Source: Bacillota bacterium (GTDB taxonomy: Bacteria > Bacillota_I > Bacilli_A > RF39 > UBA660). Taken from it: a stretch of DNA of 16,462 bases. Positions 1-8,719 of the stretch are shown piece by piece. Both the position numbers and the translations under genes were made by a program. A model generated the notes under the pieces. The model was not told the DNA's origin and made no database searches. It saw only the letters and a list, made by a program, of their open reading frames with translations. How positions within the stretch are numbered: position 1 is the first letter of the stretch; each line of letters opens with the position of its first letter. The stretch is taken from contig SVAQ01000014.1 of NCBI GenBank assembly GCA_015059305.1, forward strand, positions 1-16,462, written 5' to 3'.

Positions 1-821
1 TATTATCTAGACAAGTTGGTGTACCTAAGATTGTTGTTTACATGAATAAATGTGATCAAGTTGATGATCCTGAATTACTTGATTTAGTAGAAATGGAAAT
101 CAGAGAATTATTAGGAGAATATGGTTTCGATGCTGAATGTCCTATCGTTAAAGGTAGTGCACTTAAAGCTCTTGAAGGTGATGAAGCTGCTGCTCAAAGT
201 ATCCGTGACTTAATGGCTGCTGTTGACGAATATGTACCATCTCCACAAAGAGATACTGACAAACCATTCTTAATGAGTATTGAAGACGTATTTACTATCT
301 CAGGAAGAGGTACTGTTGTTACTGGACGTGTTGAACGTGGTACTTTAAGCCTAAACGATGAAGTTGAAATCGTTGGTTTAAGAGAAACTAAGAAAACAGT
401 TGTAACAGGAATTGAAATGTTTAGAAAATCTCTTGACTTTGCTCAAGCTGGAGATAACGCTGGTGTATTACTACGTGGTATTTCTAGAGAAGATGTTGAA
501 CGTGGTCAAGTATTATCTAAACCAGGAAGTGTTACACCTCACACTAACTTCAAAGCTAGCGTGTATGTACTTTCTAAAGAAGAAGGCGGACGTCATACTC
601 CATTCTTCTCAAATTACAGACCTCAATTCTATTTCAGAACAACTGACGTAACAGGTGTTATTGAATTACCTGCTGGTGTTGAAATGGTTATGCCTGGCGA
701 TAACGTTGACATGACTGTTGAATTAATTGCTCCAGTTGCACTTGAACAAGGAACTCAATTCTCTATTAGAGAAGGTGGCCGTACTGTTGGTGCTGGTGTA
801 ATTTCTGAAATTATTAAGTAG
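1..821 (+). CDS. tuf: Elongation factor Tu, 5'-truncated by the window edge
   Basis: EF-Tu is the cytoplasmic GTPase that carries aminoacyl-tRNA to the ribosomal A site. The frame is open from base 3, so the gene begins before the window; about 273 residues remain of the usual ~395. Visible are the end of the G domain, including the NKCD guanine-specificity motif (bases 45-56), then domain 2 starting near the FLMSIEDVF segment with [13 protein letters not shown], and domain 3 with [20 protein letters not shown] and the C-terminal [15 protein letters not shown]. The reading frame is intact to a TAG stop. An ATG at base 42 is internal, not a start. It uses more C-ending codons than its neighbours, as expected of a highly expressed gene. 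A strong terminator follows. Identification is essentially certain. Confidence 0.97.
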   Translation, partial: LSRQVGVPKIVVYMNKCDQVDDPELLDLVEMEIRELLGEYGFDAECPIVKGSALKALEGDEAAAQSIRDLMAAVDEYVPSPQRDTDKPFLMSIEDVFTISGRGTVVTGRVERGTLSLNDEVEIVGLRETKKTVVTGIEMFRKSLDFAQAGDNAGVLLRGISREDVERGQVLSKPGSVTPHTNFKASVYVLSKEEGGRHTPFFSNYRPQFYFRTTDVTGVIELPAGVEMVMPGDNVDMTVELIAPVALEQGTQFSIREGGRTVGAGVISEIIK

Positions 822-827
822 TAAAAT

Positions 828-853
828 AAAAAAAGCGAGCAATCGCTTTTTTT
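828..853 (+). terminator. Intrinsic terminator of tuf
   Basis: An 11-bp perfect stem AAAAAAAGCGA / TCGCTTTTTTT encloses a GCAA (GNRA) tetraloop and ends in seven T. It begins seven bases after the tuf stop. The A-run before the stem makes it potentially bidirectional. Confidence 0.9.
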
Positions 854-878
854 AGTGTAAGAATATATAGGAGTTTTA

Positions 879-1946
879 ATGAATAATAATGATTTAAGTT
901 TGATTGTAATGGAAAATTGCAAAGAGTTTGGAAAAAAAGTAGATGAACATTTAATGAAATTAAGAAAGAGTAAAACAAGTTTTATTTTACCGGTTGATGC
1001 TGTCCGATTTAGTGATGGTGAAGGTAAAGTTAAGCTGCTTGCAAGTATTCGTGGTAAAGACGTTTATATTTTAAGTGATACTCATAACTATAGTATTAAA
1101 TATAAAATGTATGGTAAGGAACATATGATGAGTCCTGATGAACATTTTCAAGATATTAAGAGAACAATTTTAGCTATGATGGGTCATGCTAAAAGAATTA
1201 CAGTTATAATGCCGTTTTTATATGAATCTAGGCAACATCGTCGTAAGAGTAGAGAATCACTAGATTGTGCGTTAGCGCTTCAGGAATTAAAAGCATTAGG
1301 TGTAGATAATATAATTACATTTGATGCACATGACCCTAATGTTCAAAATGCTGTGCCAACGCTAGCATTTGATAATTTTTTTCCTACAAATGATATACTT
1401 AGCAGTTTTTTAAAAAATGAAGTAATAGATAAAGAAAACACATTAGTCATTAGCCCTGATGCAGGTGCTATGGATCGTGCGCGTTATTTAGCTGATATAA
1501 TTAAAGTAGATGTTGGATTGTTTTATAAAAGACGAGATTTATCAAAGGTCGTAAATGGTAGCAATCCGATTGAAGCGCATGAATATTTGGGAAAAGATTT
1601 AGAGGGGAAAACAGCAATTGTAGTAGATGATATGATTGCCAGTGGTAGATCACTTATCGATGTTGCAGAAGAACTAAAAAAGAGAAAAGCTAAAAAAATT
1701 TATTTTTTTTCTACGTTTGCACTCTTTACAAGTGGTCCGGATATTTTTATAAAATCATTCAAAGAAAAATTGTTTGAAAAAATTTATAGTACTAACTTAA
1801 CCTATGTACCAGAAGAGATTTTAGAAAAAGAATGGTTTGTAGCCGCGGATTGTTCTAAATTTTTAGCGGAAATTGTTGACTATAATAATTCTGGTAAATC
1901 GATTTCTGAACTTATTGTTATGAATACTCCTGTACCTAAAAGTTAA
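879..1946 (+). CDS. prs: Ribose-phosphate pyrophosphokinase (PRPP synthetase)
   Basis: Makes phosphoribosyl pyrophosphate from ribose 5-phosphate and ATP, feeding nucleotide, histidine and NAD synthesis in the cytoplasm. At 355 aa it is longer than the typical ~315 aa bacterial enzyme and fairly divergent, with a longer N-terminus and modified spacing. The class features are there: the RQHRRKSRES stretch corresponding to the ATP-binding flexible segment (about residue 115-125), the FDAHDP histidine/aspartate motif (about 149-154), the SPDAGAMDRAR pyrophosphate loop (about 191-201) and the PRPP signature VVDDMIASGRSL (about 248-259). The ATG start is supported by ATAGGAG at 867-873. It follows the tuf terminator by 25 bases and I see no convincing promoter of its own, so it may rely on read-through or a weak promoter. 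It converges on the minus-strand FemABX gene. Confidence 0.93.
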   Translation: MNNNDLSLIVMENCKEFGKKVDEHLMKLRKSKTSFILPVDAVRFSDGEGKVKLLASIRGKDVYILSDTHNYSIKYKMYGKEHMMSPDEHFQDIKRTILAMMGHAKRITVIMPFLYESRQHRRKSRESLDCALALQELKALGVDNIITFDAHDPNVQNAVPTLAFDNFFPTNDILSSFLKNEVIDKENTLVISPDAGAMDRARYLADIIKVDVGLFYKRRDLSKVVNGSNPIEAHEYLGKDLEGKTAIVVDDMIASGRSLIDVAEELKKRKAKKIYFFSTFALFTSGPDIFIKSFKEKLFEKIYSTNLTYVPEEILEKEWFVAADCSKFLAEIVDYNNSGKSISELIVMNTPVPKS

Positions 1947-1949
1947 AAT

Positions 1950-1983
1950 AAAAATAGATAGTCGTAAAGTGCTATCTATTTTT
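1950..1983. terminator. Bidirectional terminator between prs and the FemABX gene
   Basis: A perfect 12-bp stem AAAAATAGATAG / CTATCTATTTTT has a 10-base loop and carries T-runs on both strands. It starts four bases after the prs stop and contains the TAG stop of the convergent minus-strand gene, so one hairpin serves both. Confidence 0.88.
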
Positions 1984-3208
1984 TTGTTTTATTAAATTCT
2001 TTAGCCATTAAGCCTTTTTTGATTAAATGATTATAAACTTTAGGTTTAATAACTAGGTCAAATTCACCGATATATTCATATATTTTAGGTTTAAATCCTA
2101 ATTTAAATTGATTTAATCCATGATATCGATTTGTTTGTGAAAAATCGCCGGTAATCCCATTTAAATTAACATACTTATATTCATTGCGGTAATATCTTAA
2201 TATTTCGCAATATAAATAATAATTTGGAGCAAAGTCACGATAGCGTTTATCGTAACCACTTATTAAAATTGTTGCGGTATCTTTATACTTTACTACTAAA
2301 GCTCCTGCTATATACTCTTTTTCTGGATTATTAATATGTTTCGAAGCAATTGAAATATCATTCTTATAAGCTAATAAAGTTTTATCAGAGTTCATTTTTT
2401 TGTTTATGTTTTTAGGAGCAGGGATTAATCGTACTTTTTTATTTAATTGCTCATTTTTAGTTAATTCTTTTGCATATGCTGATTGTGAATTCATAATATA
2501 CTTTTCATAATCTACACTAACTAAAAAATAATCTATTGCATGCTCTCTACTAAAAATGTTGTAGTAGTCATTATAATAGAAATCAGATTTTTTTATTTTG
2601 TTTTTAATAAATGAATGTAAAATGTTTAAATTATAGCTATTACCGATTTCTAATGTTAATCCTTTTCTTCTGCTTTTTCTTATTTTATTTTTTGTGTTTT
2701 TATTTAATTTTTCAATATCAAATTCATCTAAGTCTACTATTGCGTTAATTCGTGGCAAAATAGATTCAAAGTAAATATTATCTTCTAGCTTTGTGAAACC
2801 ACATCTTTTTAGGTTTTCAACAATTTTTGTATTATCATTAAAATTTTTAATGTGACTTTTGGGATCTATCTCAGCAATTGCAATCGGAGGATTAATTTTG
2901 ATAAAGGAAATATCCTCTTTTTTATAATATTTGAATAACGCATCAGTGAAATCATGAAGTAGTTTTTCATTGTGATAATCAATTAAGAAACCTTCTGGGA
3001 TGTAAGCATACAAGTAACCATCAATTAACTTAACTAGTACTAATGCTGCAGCATAAATGTTTTCATCATCGCAAAAACCTATAATTTCATATTCATATTC
3101 ATTTTCTGCTTTAACAAGCGCATAACTTAATGTTTGATGAAAATTACCAAGTTCATGATTCTTAGCAAATTCTTCAAACTCAGATAAATTTAATTCTCTA
3201 ATATGCAT
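1976..3208 (-). CDS. FemABX-family peptidoglycan aminoacyltransferase
   Basis: FemA/FemX/MurM-type enzymes transfer amino acids from aminoacyl-tRNA onto the lipid II stem peptide to build the interpeptide bridge, at the inner face of the membrane. The 410-aa length is typical. Family features seen are the N-terminal GNAT-like half (IREL...FHQTLSYALVKA), the basic KIRKSRRKGLTLEIG segment near residues 172-186, a lysine-rich helical insert (about 245-275) matching the coiled-coil arm, and the C-terminal signature with NLNGITGDFSQTN then GLNQFKLGFKPKIYEYIGEF (about 347-380). The start is set by AAAGGGGU-like Shine-Dalgarno bases at 3216-3223, unusual in using GGGG rather than GGAGG. It stands alone, divergent from the DUF308 gene. 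Its presence implies a peptidoglycan wall, arguing against a wall-less mollicute. Which residue it adds cannot be told. Confidence 0.88.
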   Translation of the reverse strand: MHIRELNLSEFEEFAKNHELGNFHQTLSYALVKAENEYEYEIIGFCDDENIYAAALVLVKLIDGYLYAYIPEGFLIDYHNEKLLHDFTDALFKYYKKEDISFIKINPPIAIAEIDPKSHIKNFNDNTKIVENLKRCGFTKLEDNIYFESILPRINAIVDLDEFDIEKLNKNTKNKIRKSRRKGLTLEIGNSYNLNILHSFIKNKIKKSDFYYNDYYNIFSREHAIDYFLVSVDYEKYIMNSQSAYAKELTKNEQLNKKVRLIPAPKNINKKMNSDKTLLAYKNDISIASKHINNPEKEYIAGALVVKYKDTATILISGYDKRYRDFAPNYYLYCEILRYYRNEYKYVNLNGITGDFSQTNRYHGLNQFKLGFKPKIYEYIGEFDLVIKPKVYNHLIKKGLMAKEFNKTKK

Positions 3209-3238
3209 ATATATTACCCCTTTCTTAAAAGGTAGAAT

Positions 3239-3247
3239 ATTATATCA
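3239..3247 (-). promoter_or_regulatory. Extended -10 promoter of the FemABX gene
   Basis: Read on the minus strand this is TGATATAAT, a perfect TATAAT with a TGn extension, 30 bases before the ATG. No good -35 is found at 16-18 bp, which suits an extended -10 promoter. It is back to back with the DUF308 gene promoter. Confidence 0.65.
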
Positions 3248-3272
3248 CATAATTTTCAAAATATCTATGGGT

Positions 3273-3301
3273 TTGCATAAAATATAAAAAAGAAGTATAC
3301 T
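3273..3301 (+). promoter_or_regulatory. Promoter of the DUF308 membrane protein gene
   Basis: TTGCAT at 3273-3278, a 17-bp spacer, then TATACT at 3296-3301. The expected start point near 3308 leaves only about 14 bases of leader, so transcription starts at the edge of the Shine-Dalgarno sequence. The hexamers and spacing are identical to those before eno. Confidence 0.75.
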
Positions 3302-3321
3302 TAATTTATAAGGAGTAGTGT

Positions 3322-3900
3322 ATGGGAAAATTTATATTACAAACAAATTCAGATAAGTTTAAAAAAATGATGTCTACTAGTATTGCAAATTCTGTAGTTT
3401 TATTATTGGCAGGATTGGTAATGTTATTTTTACCTGATTTAACAAATAAAATCATAGGGATAATTATTGGTGTAGTATTTTTGCTTAGTGGTGCTAATAT
3501 GGTATATAAGTATATGAAAAGAGATGGAGCCAAATTATATTCGTTCAATATGATATTTGGTATTATTCTTTTTGTATTAGGTTTAATAATTATTTTAGTA
3601 CCTTTTAGTATATCATCTTTTATTACCGTTTGTTTAGGACTTTATTTAATTGTAATTGGTGCTAATAAAATTACATATGGGGTCTGGTTTAAGATTGGCA
3701 ATGATCGCTCATGGCTTATCACTGTTGTTATTGGTATTATGTTAATTGTATTTGGCATTCTTGTTGTAGTGAATCCTTTTTCACGGTTAACTATTACAAA
3801 GCTGGTTGGTGCCTTTTTAATTATAGCTAGTGTATTAGATATTACTGATACATTATTACTTCGTAAACGTAGTGATGAAATAACAAAGATATTTTGGTAA
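3322..3900 (+). CDS. DUF308 / HdeD-like six-helix membrane protein
   Basis: A 192-aa integral membrane protein of the HdeD/DUF308 type. Six hydrophobic segments are visible at roughly residues 20-40, 44-63, 75-95, 98-118, 130-150 and 158-178, in the usual pairwise repeats (two helices, a short polar stretch such as KYMKRDGAK, then two more). Each pair has a glycine-rich GI(I/M)-GxxxL(I/V)xG-like pattern. HdeD in Escherichia coli is linked to acid resistance, but the wider family has no settled biochemical role, so no function is claimed. The ATG start has TAAGGAG at 3309-3315. The gene has its own promoter and terminator, so it is monocistronic. It is divergent from the FemABX gene, sharing a 113-base spacer. 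Confidence 0.82.
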   Translation: MGKFILQTNSDKFKKMMSTSIANSVVLLLAGLVMLFLPDLTNKIIGIIIGVVFLLSGANMVYKYMKRDGAKLYSFNMIFGIILFVLGLIIILVPFSISSFITVCLGLYLIVIGANKITYGVWFKIGNDRSWLITVVIGIMLIVFGILVVVNPFSRLTITKLVGAFLIIASVLDITDTLLLRKRSDEITKIFW

Positions 3901-3926
3901 AAGGACTGTTAATTTAGTCCTTTTTT
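3899..3926 (+). terminator. Intrinsic terminator of the DUF308 gene
   Basis: The stem AAAAGGACT / AGTCCTTTT has an 8-base loop and six T at the end. It overlaps the TAA stop and lies immediately upstream of the eno promoter. Confidence 0.85.
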
Positions 3927-3928
3927 AA

Positions 3929-3957
3929 TTGCATAGAATATCTAAAAGTTCTATACT
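3929..3957 (+). promoter_or_regulatory. Promoter of eno
   Basis: TTGCAT at 3929-3934, exactly 17 bp, TATACT at 3952-3957. The predicted start (about 3964) coincides with the first base of the AGGAGG ribosome binding site at 3964-3969, giving a leader of about 11 bases. The same two hexamers and spacing occur before the DUF308 gene. Confidence 0.78.
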
Positions 3958-3974
3958 TATATTAGGAGGATAAT

Positions 3975-5201
3975 ATGCAAATTAAAAGTATTAAAGCAAG
4001 AGAAATACTAGATAGTCGTAGTAATCCGACTGTTGAAGTAGAAATGATTTTAGAAAATGGAATAAGTAGTGTAGCTTCAGTTCCATCAGGAGCTTCGACT
4101 GGTTCAAAAGAAGCAATTGAACTTCGTGATGGTGATCAAAGATATCATGGAAAAGGGGTTTTAAAAGCCGTTAGTAACGTTAATGATGTGATAGCTCCGA
4201 AATTAGTGGGAACTGAACTAGTACAAAAAGATGTTGATAAAATGTTACTTGAATTGGATGGTACATACAATAAATCTACTTTAGGTGCCAATGCAATTTT
4301 AGCAGTATCGTTAGCATCGCTTAAATGTTTAGCAAAATTGGAAGGTAAAGAGTTATATGAATATGTATCAAATGGTACATATAGTATGCCAATTCCAATG
4401 ATTAATGTAATAAATGGTGGCGCACATGCTGATAATAATTTAGATATTCAAGAATTTATGATTGTTCCTTTAATGGAGAAGGAAGTAGATAGAGTTAGGG
4501 CTGCTTCTGAAGTGTTTATTACTTTAAAGAAAATGCTTAAAAAAGATGGCATGGCTACAGGCGTAGGTGATGAAGGTGGTTTTGCTCCGAATCTTCCAAA
4601 TAATGAGGAATGTTTTAAATATTTAGTTAAAGCAATTGAAGAGTCTGGATATGTTCCTGGGAAAGATATTGCTTTAGCAATAGATGCTGCAGCTTCAGAA
4701 TTTTATAATGGCGAAACAGGAAAATATACTTTGGATAAAAAAGAATATACAGCTTTAGAATTAAAAGATTATTATTTAGATTTAATTAATAAATATCCTA
4801 TTGTAAGTATTGAAGATCCGTTTGAAGAAGAAGATGCAGAAAGTTTTGCGTTACTTACTAAAGAAGCTGGTGACAGAATAATGGTAGTTGGTGATGACTT
4901 TTTTGTATCACAAGCAAAATACTTACAAATGGGAATTGATAAAAAAGCTGCAAATGCAATATTGCTTAAAGCCAATCAAGTAGGTTCAGTTACTGAATTT
5001 ATTGAAACAATCAATTTAGCTAAAGCAAATAATATTAAGATGATTATATCACATCGTAGTGGTGAAACTGAAGATACCTTTATTGCAGATCTTGGTGTTG
5101 GACTAAACATACCATATATAAAAACTGGTTCAGTATCAAGAGGCGAGCGAGTTGCAAAATATAATCGATTAACTAAAATTGAAGATGAATTAAATAATTA
5201 G
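3975..5201 (+). CDS. eno: Enolase (phosphopyruvate hydratase)
   Basis: Converts 2-phosphoglycerate to phosphoenolpyruvate in glycolysis; cytoplasmic, Mg-dependent. Conserved landmarks in order: the mobile loop PSGASTGSKEAIELRDGD (about residues 37-54), GGAHADNNLDIQEFM (about 148-162), the catalytic-glutamate loop GDEGGFAPN, metal ligands in AIDAAASEFY, SIEDPF and VGDDFF, the catalytic lysine in ILLKANQVGS, and SHRSGETED followed by IKTGSVSRGERVAKYN at the end. At 408 aa it is somewhat shorter than the usual ~430. The metal-site loop reads SIEDPFEEED and the last ligand region GDDFF rather than the commoner GDDLF, small lineage variations with catalytic residues retained. AGGAGG at 3964-3969 fixes the ATG. 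It is followed by its own terminator, then the pyruvate oxidoreductase gene. Confidence 0.97.
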   Translation: MQIKSIKAREILDSRSNPTVEVEMILENGISSVASVPSGASTGSKEAIELRDGDQRYHGKGVLKAVSNVNDVIAPKLVGTELVQKDVDKMLLELDGTYNKSTLGANAILAVSLASLKCLAKLEGKELYEYVSNGTYSMPIPMINVINGGAHADNNLDIQEFMIVPLMEKEVDRVRAASEVFITLKKMLKKDGMATGVGDEGGFAPNLPNNEECFKYLVKAIEESGYVPGKDIALAIDAAASEFYNGETGKYTLDKKEYTALELKDYYLDLINKYPIVSIEDPFEEEDAESFALLTKEAGDRIMVVGDDFFVSQAKYLQMGIDKKAANAILLKANQVGSVTEFIETINLAKANNIKMIISHRSGETEDTFIADLGVGLNIPYIKTGSVSRGERVAKYNRLTKIEDELNN

Positions 5202-5226
5202 AAACTAGTATTTTACTAGTTTTTAT
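5202..5226 (+). terminator. Intrinsic terminator of eno
   Basis: The stem AAACTAGTA / TACTAGTTT has a TTT loop and a T-rich tail (TTTTTATTTT). It begins directly after the TAG stop. The stem is AT-rich but perfect. Confidence 0.78.
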
Positions 5227-5228
5227 TT

Positions 5229-5234
5229 TATAAT
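5229..5234 (+). promoter_or_regulatory. Possible -10 of the pyruvate:ferredoxin oxidoreductase gene
   Basis: A perfect TATAAT sits 17 bases before the ATG, the same distance as in eno and recG. No TGn extension or recognisable -35 is present, since the -35 position falls inside the eno terminator. The gene may also be read by read-through from eno. Confidence 0.4.
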
Positions 5235-5251
5235 TAATAATAGGTGATAAT

Positions 5252-8200
5252 ATGAAAATAGTAGATGGAAATAAAGCATGTAGCAAGATTGCTTACCTTT
5301 TTAGTGAAGTTTGTGCAATCTATCCAATTACACCATCTTCGCCAATGGCAGAAAATATAGACTACTTATCTCATACGGAGTTAAATAATTTATTCAATGC
5401 AAAACCAGAAGTGGTAGAAATGGAATCGGAAATGGGAGCCGCAGGTGCTTTACATGGTGCACTCATGAGTGGTTCACTTGGTTCAACTTTTACTGCTAGT
5501 CAAGGTTTACTTTTAATGATTCCTAATATGTACAAGATAGCAGGAGAAATGTGGCCTGGAGTTATTCATGTAGCTTCGAGAAGTTTAGCTACTCATGCGC
5601 TATCAATTTTTGGGGATCATCAAGATATTTATGCCGTGCGTCAAACCGGATTTTGTATGCTAGCTTCTACTAACGTAGAAGATGCTCAAAATTTAGCAGC
5701 TGTTGCCCATCTATCTGCAATTAAAGGATCTCTTCCTTTTGTTCATTTCTTTGATGGATTTAGAACTAGTCATGAACTTAATGTAATTCATGAATTAGAT
5801 GAAGCTAAATTACTTTCTTTAGTAGATGAAGAAGGATTACAAAAATTTAAGAATCGTGCACTTAATGTTGGATGTAATAAAGAATATGGTACTAGTCAAA
5901 CAGAAGATGTCTATTTCCAATGTATGGAAGCTAGAAACCCTAAATATATGGAAATGCCTGATATAGTTAATGAATACATGATGGAAATAAACAAATTAAC
6001 AGGTAAAGACTATAAACCGTTTAATTATTATGGTTCAAAAGATGCTACAAATGTTATTGTAGCTATGGGTAGTGTATGCGATACCATTAAAGCGGTAATA
6101 GATAAAGAAAATGAAAATGGTAGAAAATTAGGTTTAATTGAAGTTCATTTATATCGTCCGTTTAGTGTTAAATATTTATTAGATGTTCTTCCTAAAAGTA
6201 CACAAAAAATTGCAGTTTTAGATAGAACAAAAGAAGCAGGCAGTATTGGTGAGCCTCTTTATTTAGATATTGTTGGGGCTTTAAAAGATACCAATATAGA
6301 AATTGTAGGTGGAAGATATGGACTTTCTAGTAAGAATACAACACCAGACCAAATAATAGCTGTTTATAATATGCTTGAAAGTAAAATGCAAAATGGTTTT
6401 ACAATTGGTATAAAAGATGATGTAACATATTTAAGTTTACCAATAGATAAATATGAAGTGGAGCTTCCTTGCCAAGAATTTAAAATCTGGGGATTTGGTT
6501 CTGATGGTATGGTTAGTGCTTCGAAAGATATCTTATCTATTGCTAATAGTAGCTTAGGAAAATATGTTCAAGGTTATTTTGAGTATGATTCGAAAAAGAG
6601 TGGGGGAGTAACCATTTCTCATTTAAGAGTAGGGGATATCCCTATCAATGCTCCTTACTATGTTGTAAGTCCGTCAATAATAGTGATTACCAAAGATGAA
6701 TATTTTAAAAAATATGATATGTTATCTGACGCAAAAGATGGTGCTTTTATTTTAATTAATACAATTAAAAATGAAGAAGAATTAAATAATTTCTTACCAA
6801 GTGATGTTAAGAAAATTATTCTAGATAAAAATTTAAAAATTAATATTATTAATGCAGAAAAGATTGCTTATGCAAATAATATTCGAGGTAAAATTAATAA
6901 AATAATGGAGGTTAATATCTTAAAACTTCTTGGTATTGATAATGCGTTAGAACTTGTTGTAGAGTCAATTAAAGCTGCATTTGCAACCAAAGGTCAAGAT
7001 ATTGTTGATAATAATATAAATGCTGTTAATGAATCTTTAAACAGTATTAAAGAAGTTAATATTACTTTAAATGAAGAAACTAATGAAGAAAGAAAAATCA
7101 AAGATATATATCAAATGATGGATTACCGAATGGGGAATACATTGTCGGTAAAAGATGTACTGCCGATTGCAGGTGGAGCATTCCCTGGCTCGCTTTCAAG
7201 AAGAGAAAAAAGGAATGTTGCAAATTTAACGCCAAGATGGAATAAAGATAAATGTATCCAGTGTGGTATGTGTTCATTTGTGTGTCCTCATTCTGTTATT
7301 AGAAACTTTGTAGTAAAAAACAAAGCTATTGGTAAACCTGTGATAGGAAACGATGATTATAATTTCTTTGTGGGTATTAGTAACCTAGATTGTACAAGCT
7401 GTGGATTATGTGTTAACATTTGTCCAACTCATGCACTGACTATGGAAGAAAATGTTGAACCTACGAATGTACTTTTCGATATTTATGAAAATCCACAATT
7501 ATTTAGTAAGTACACAATTAAGGGAAGTCAACTTGAAAAACCAAGATTTGAATTTAGTGGAGCTTGTGCAGGTTGTGGAGAAACACCTTATATTAAGTTA
7601 TTAACACAATTAATGGGCGATAAATTAGTAATCGCTAATGCTACGGGATGTTCAAGTATCTATGGTGCTAGTGCTCCGTGTATGCCATATTCAATTCCTT
7701 GGGCGAATTCACTTTTCGAAGATAACGCTGAGTTTGCTTATGGTATCCATATTTCATATAAACAAAAAAGAAATAGAATTAGAAATGTAATGGAATCTTC
7801 GATTGGTGCTGTTGATAATGAAACTAAAGAATTATTTAACAAATATCTAACCAATGAAAATGATAACAAAATAACAACAGAAATAGCAAAAGCACTTAAA
7901 GATGAAAATATTCCAAAAGAACTTGTAGATCTTAAAGAATACATGCCTGCAAGAACTGTATGGGCTCTTGGAGGAGATGGCTGGGCATATGATATCGGTT
8001 ATAATGGCCTTGATCATGTTCTTCATTCAAATGAAAATATTAAGATTTTAGTTCTTGATACTGAAGTTTATTCAAATACTGGTGGACAAGCAAGTAAATC
8101 GACTAAGAAAGGTGCGGTAGCAGAATTCGCAGACTTTGGTAAAAAGACAACGAAAAAAGACTTATTTAGAATTGCTAGTTCAATTGAAAACTGTTATGTT

Positions 8201-8584
8201 GCAAGTATTTCACTTGGGGCTAATATGATGCAAGCGATTAAAGCCTTCAAAGAAGCTGAAGAGCATGAAGGTCCAGCAATTATTATTGCTTATTGTCCTT
8301 GTGTAGAACATGGTATTAAAAATGGTATGGGCAATTCAATTCGCGAAGAAAAACTTGGTGTGGAATGCGGTTATACAATGCTAATGCGTTATTTTGATAA
8401 TAAACTATATATTGATTCACCGGAACCTGACTTTGAAAAGTATCAAGACTTCTTAGATAATGAAGTTAGATTTAAAGCGTTGAAGATTAAGAACGCTGAA
8501 TATGCTGAAGAAATATTAAACGAACAAAAACAAAATGCTATTAAGCGGTATAACTATTATAAAAATTTAGAAAACAAAAACTAA
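5252..8584 (+). CDS. nifJ: Pyruvate:ferredoxin (flavodoxin) oxidoreductase
   Basis: Oxidatively decarboxylates pyruvate to acetyl-CoA and CO2 with reduction of ferredoxin; an oxygen-sensitive cytoplasmic enzyme typical of strict anaerobes. It is the single-chain homodimeric type at 1110 aa, a little shorter than the common ~1170. Domains in order: pyruvate-binding domain I with YPITPSSPMAEN (about residues 20-31), domain III transferase region (GFGSDGMVSASKDI; GGVTISHLRVGDIPI), two [4Fe-4S] motifs KCIQCGMCSFVCP (from about 666) and DCTSCGLCVNICP (from about 712), the proximal-cluster cysteines ACAGCGE (about 770-776), and the thiamine diphosphate motif GGDGWAYDIGYNG (about 905) followed by DTEVYSNTGGQASKST. 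The late cluster cysteine is in YCPCVEHG. The ribosome binding site is AGGTG at 5242-5246. Its place behind eno fits a fermentative glycolytic route. Confidence 0.96.
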   Translation: MKIVDGNKACSKIAYLFSEVCAIYPITPSSPMAENIDYLSHTELNNLFNAKPEVVEMESEMGAAGALHGALMSGSLGSTFTASQGLLLMIPNMYKIAGEMWPGVIHVASRSLATHALSIFGDHQDIYAVRQTGFCMLASTNVEDAQNLAAVAHLSAIKGSLPFVHFFDGFRTSHELNVIHELDEAKLLSLVDEEGLQKFKNRALNVGCNKEYGTSQTEDVYFQCMEARNPKYMEMPDIVNEYMMEINKLTGKDYKPFNYYGSKDATNVIVAMGSVCDTIKAVIDKENENGRKLGLIEVHLYRPFSVKYLLDVLPKSTQKIAVLDRTKEAGSIGEPLYLDIVGALKDTNIEIVGGRYGLSSKNTTPDQIIAVYNMLESKMQNGFTIGIKDDVTYLSLPIDKYEVELPCQEFKIWGFGSDGMVSASKDILSIANSSLGKYVQGYFEYDSKKSGGVTISHLRVGDIPINAPYYVVSPSIIVITKDEYFKKYDMLSDAKDGAFILINTIKNEEELNNFLPSDVKKIILDKNLKINIINAEKIAYANNIRGKINKIMEVNILKLLGIDNALELVVESIKAAFATKGQDIVDNNINAVNESLNSIKEVNITLNEETNEERKIKDIYQMMDYRMGNTLSVKDVLPIAGGAFPGSLSRREKRNVANLTPRWNKDKCIQCGMCSFVCPHSVIRNFVVKNKAIGKPVIGNDDYNFFVGISNLDCTSCGLCVNICPTHALTMEENVEPTNVLFDIYENPQLFSKYTIKGSQLEKPRFEFSGACAGCGETPYIKLLTQLMGDKLVIANATGCSSIYGASAPCMPYSIPWANSLFEDNAEFAYGIHISYKQKRNRIRNVMESSIGAVDNETKELFNKYLTNENDNKITTEIAKALKDENIPKELVDLKEYMPARTVWALGGDGWAYDIGYNGLDHVLHSNENIKILVLDTEVYSNTGGQASKSTKKGAVAEFADFGKKTTKKDLFRIASSIENCYVASISLGANMMQAIKAFKEAEEHEGPAIIIAYCPCVEHGIKNGMGNSIREEKLGVECGYTMLMRYFDNKLYIDSPEPDFEKYQDFLDNEVRFKALKIKNAEYAEEILNEQKQNAIKRYNYYKNLENKN

Positions 8585-8606
8585 CTTTCAAATAAAGTTA
8601 GTTTTT
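8578..8606. terminator. Terminator of the oxidoreductase gene, possibly bidirectional
   Basis: An 11-bp perfect stem AAACTAACTTT / AAAGTTAGTTT has a CAAAT loop and TTTTT tail and overlaps the TAA stop. On the minus strand the stem is also followed by a T-rich run, so it could stop the minus-strand small RNA reading toward it. Confidence 0.88.
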
Positions 8607-8615
8607 ATATGTCAT

Positions 8616-8712
8616 AAATTACGAAACCATCACTTACGTGATGGTCTCAAAGAATAAAAAGGGGTTGACTAGTGTGATACTAGCACCAAATCGCCTTCTC
8701 AAGTGATTTGGT
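8616..8712 (-). ncRNA. Putative structured small RNA, left of recG, reading away from recG
   Basis: The minus strand has TTGACT (8748-8743), a 17-bp spacer and TAGTAT (8725-8720), predicting a start at about 8712. From there the RNA would fold as follows: hairpin 1, a 10-bp stem ACCAAATCAC / GCGATTTGGT beginning at the first nucleotide (8712-8685); hairpin 2, CTAGT / ACTAG (8683-8669); an unpaired segment TCAACCCCTTTTTATTCT (8668-8651); then a terminator-like hairpin ACCATCAC-GTAA-GTGATGGT with a GNRA loop (8645-8626) followed by TTTCGTAATTT. The T-tract is weak, so the RNA may extend to the oxidoreductase terminator (~8575). No open reading frame of note. Layout and promoter match the RNA right of recG. 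It is not a riboswitch, tmRNA, SRP RNA or RNase P that I recognise. Promoter and folds are seen; transcription is inferred. Confidence 0.55.
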
Positions 8713-8719
8713 ACTTAAT

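Noticed and set aside
194..215. Inactive endonuclease because the core reads Glu-x-Asn instead of Glu-x-Lys (residue positions in the 15114-15974 product)
   Set aside because: From memory, DpnII/MboI relatives share this arrangement, so it is not evidence of decay.
412..651. Open frame inside tuf, and similar frames inside eno, the oxidoreductase, recG and other genes
   Set aside because: They lie wholly inside well-supported genes in another frame or on the opposite strand, lack ribosome binding sites, and have no recognisable motifs.
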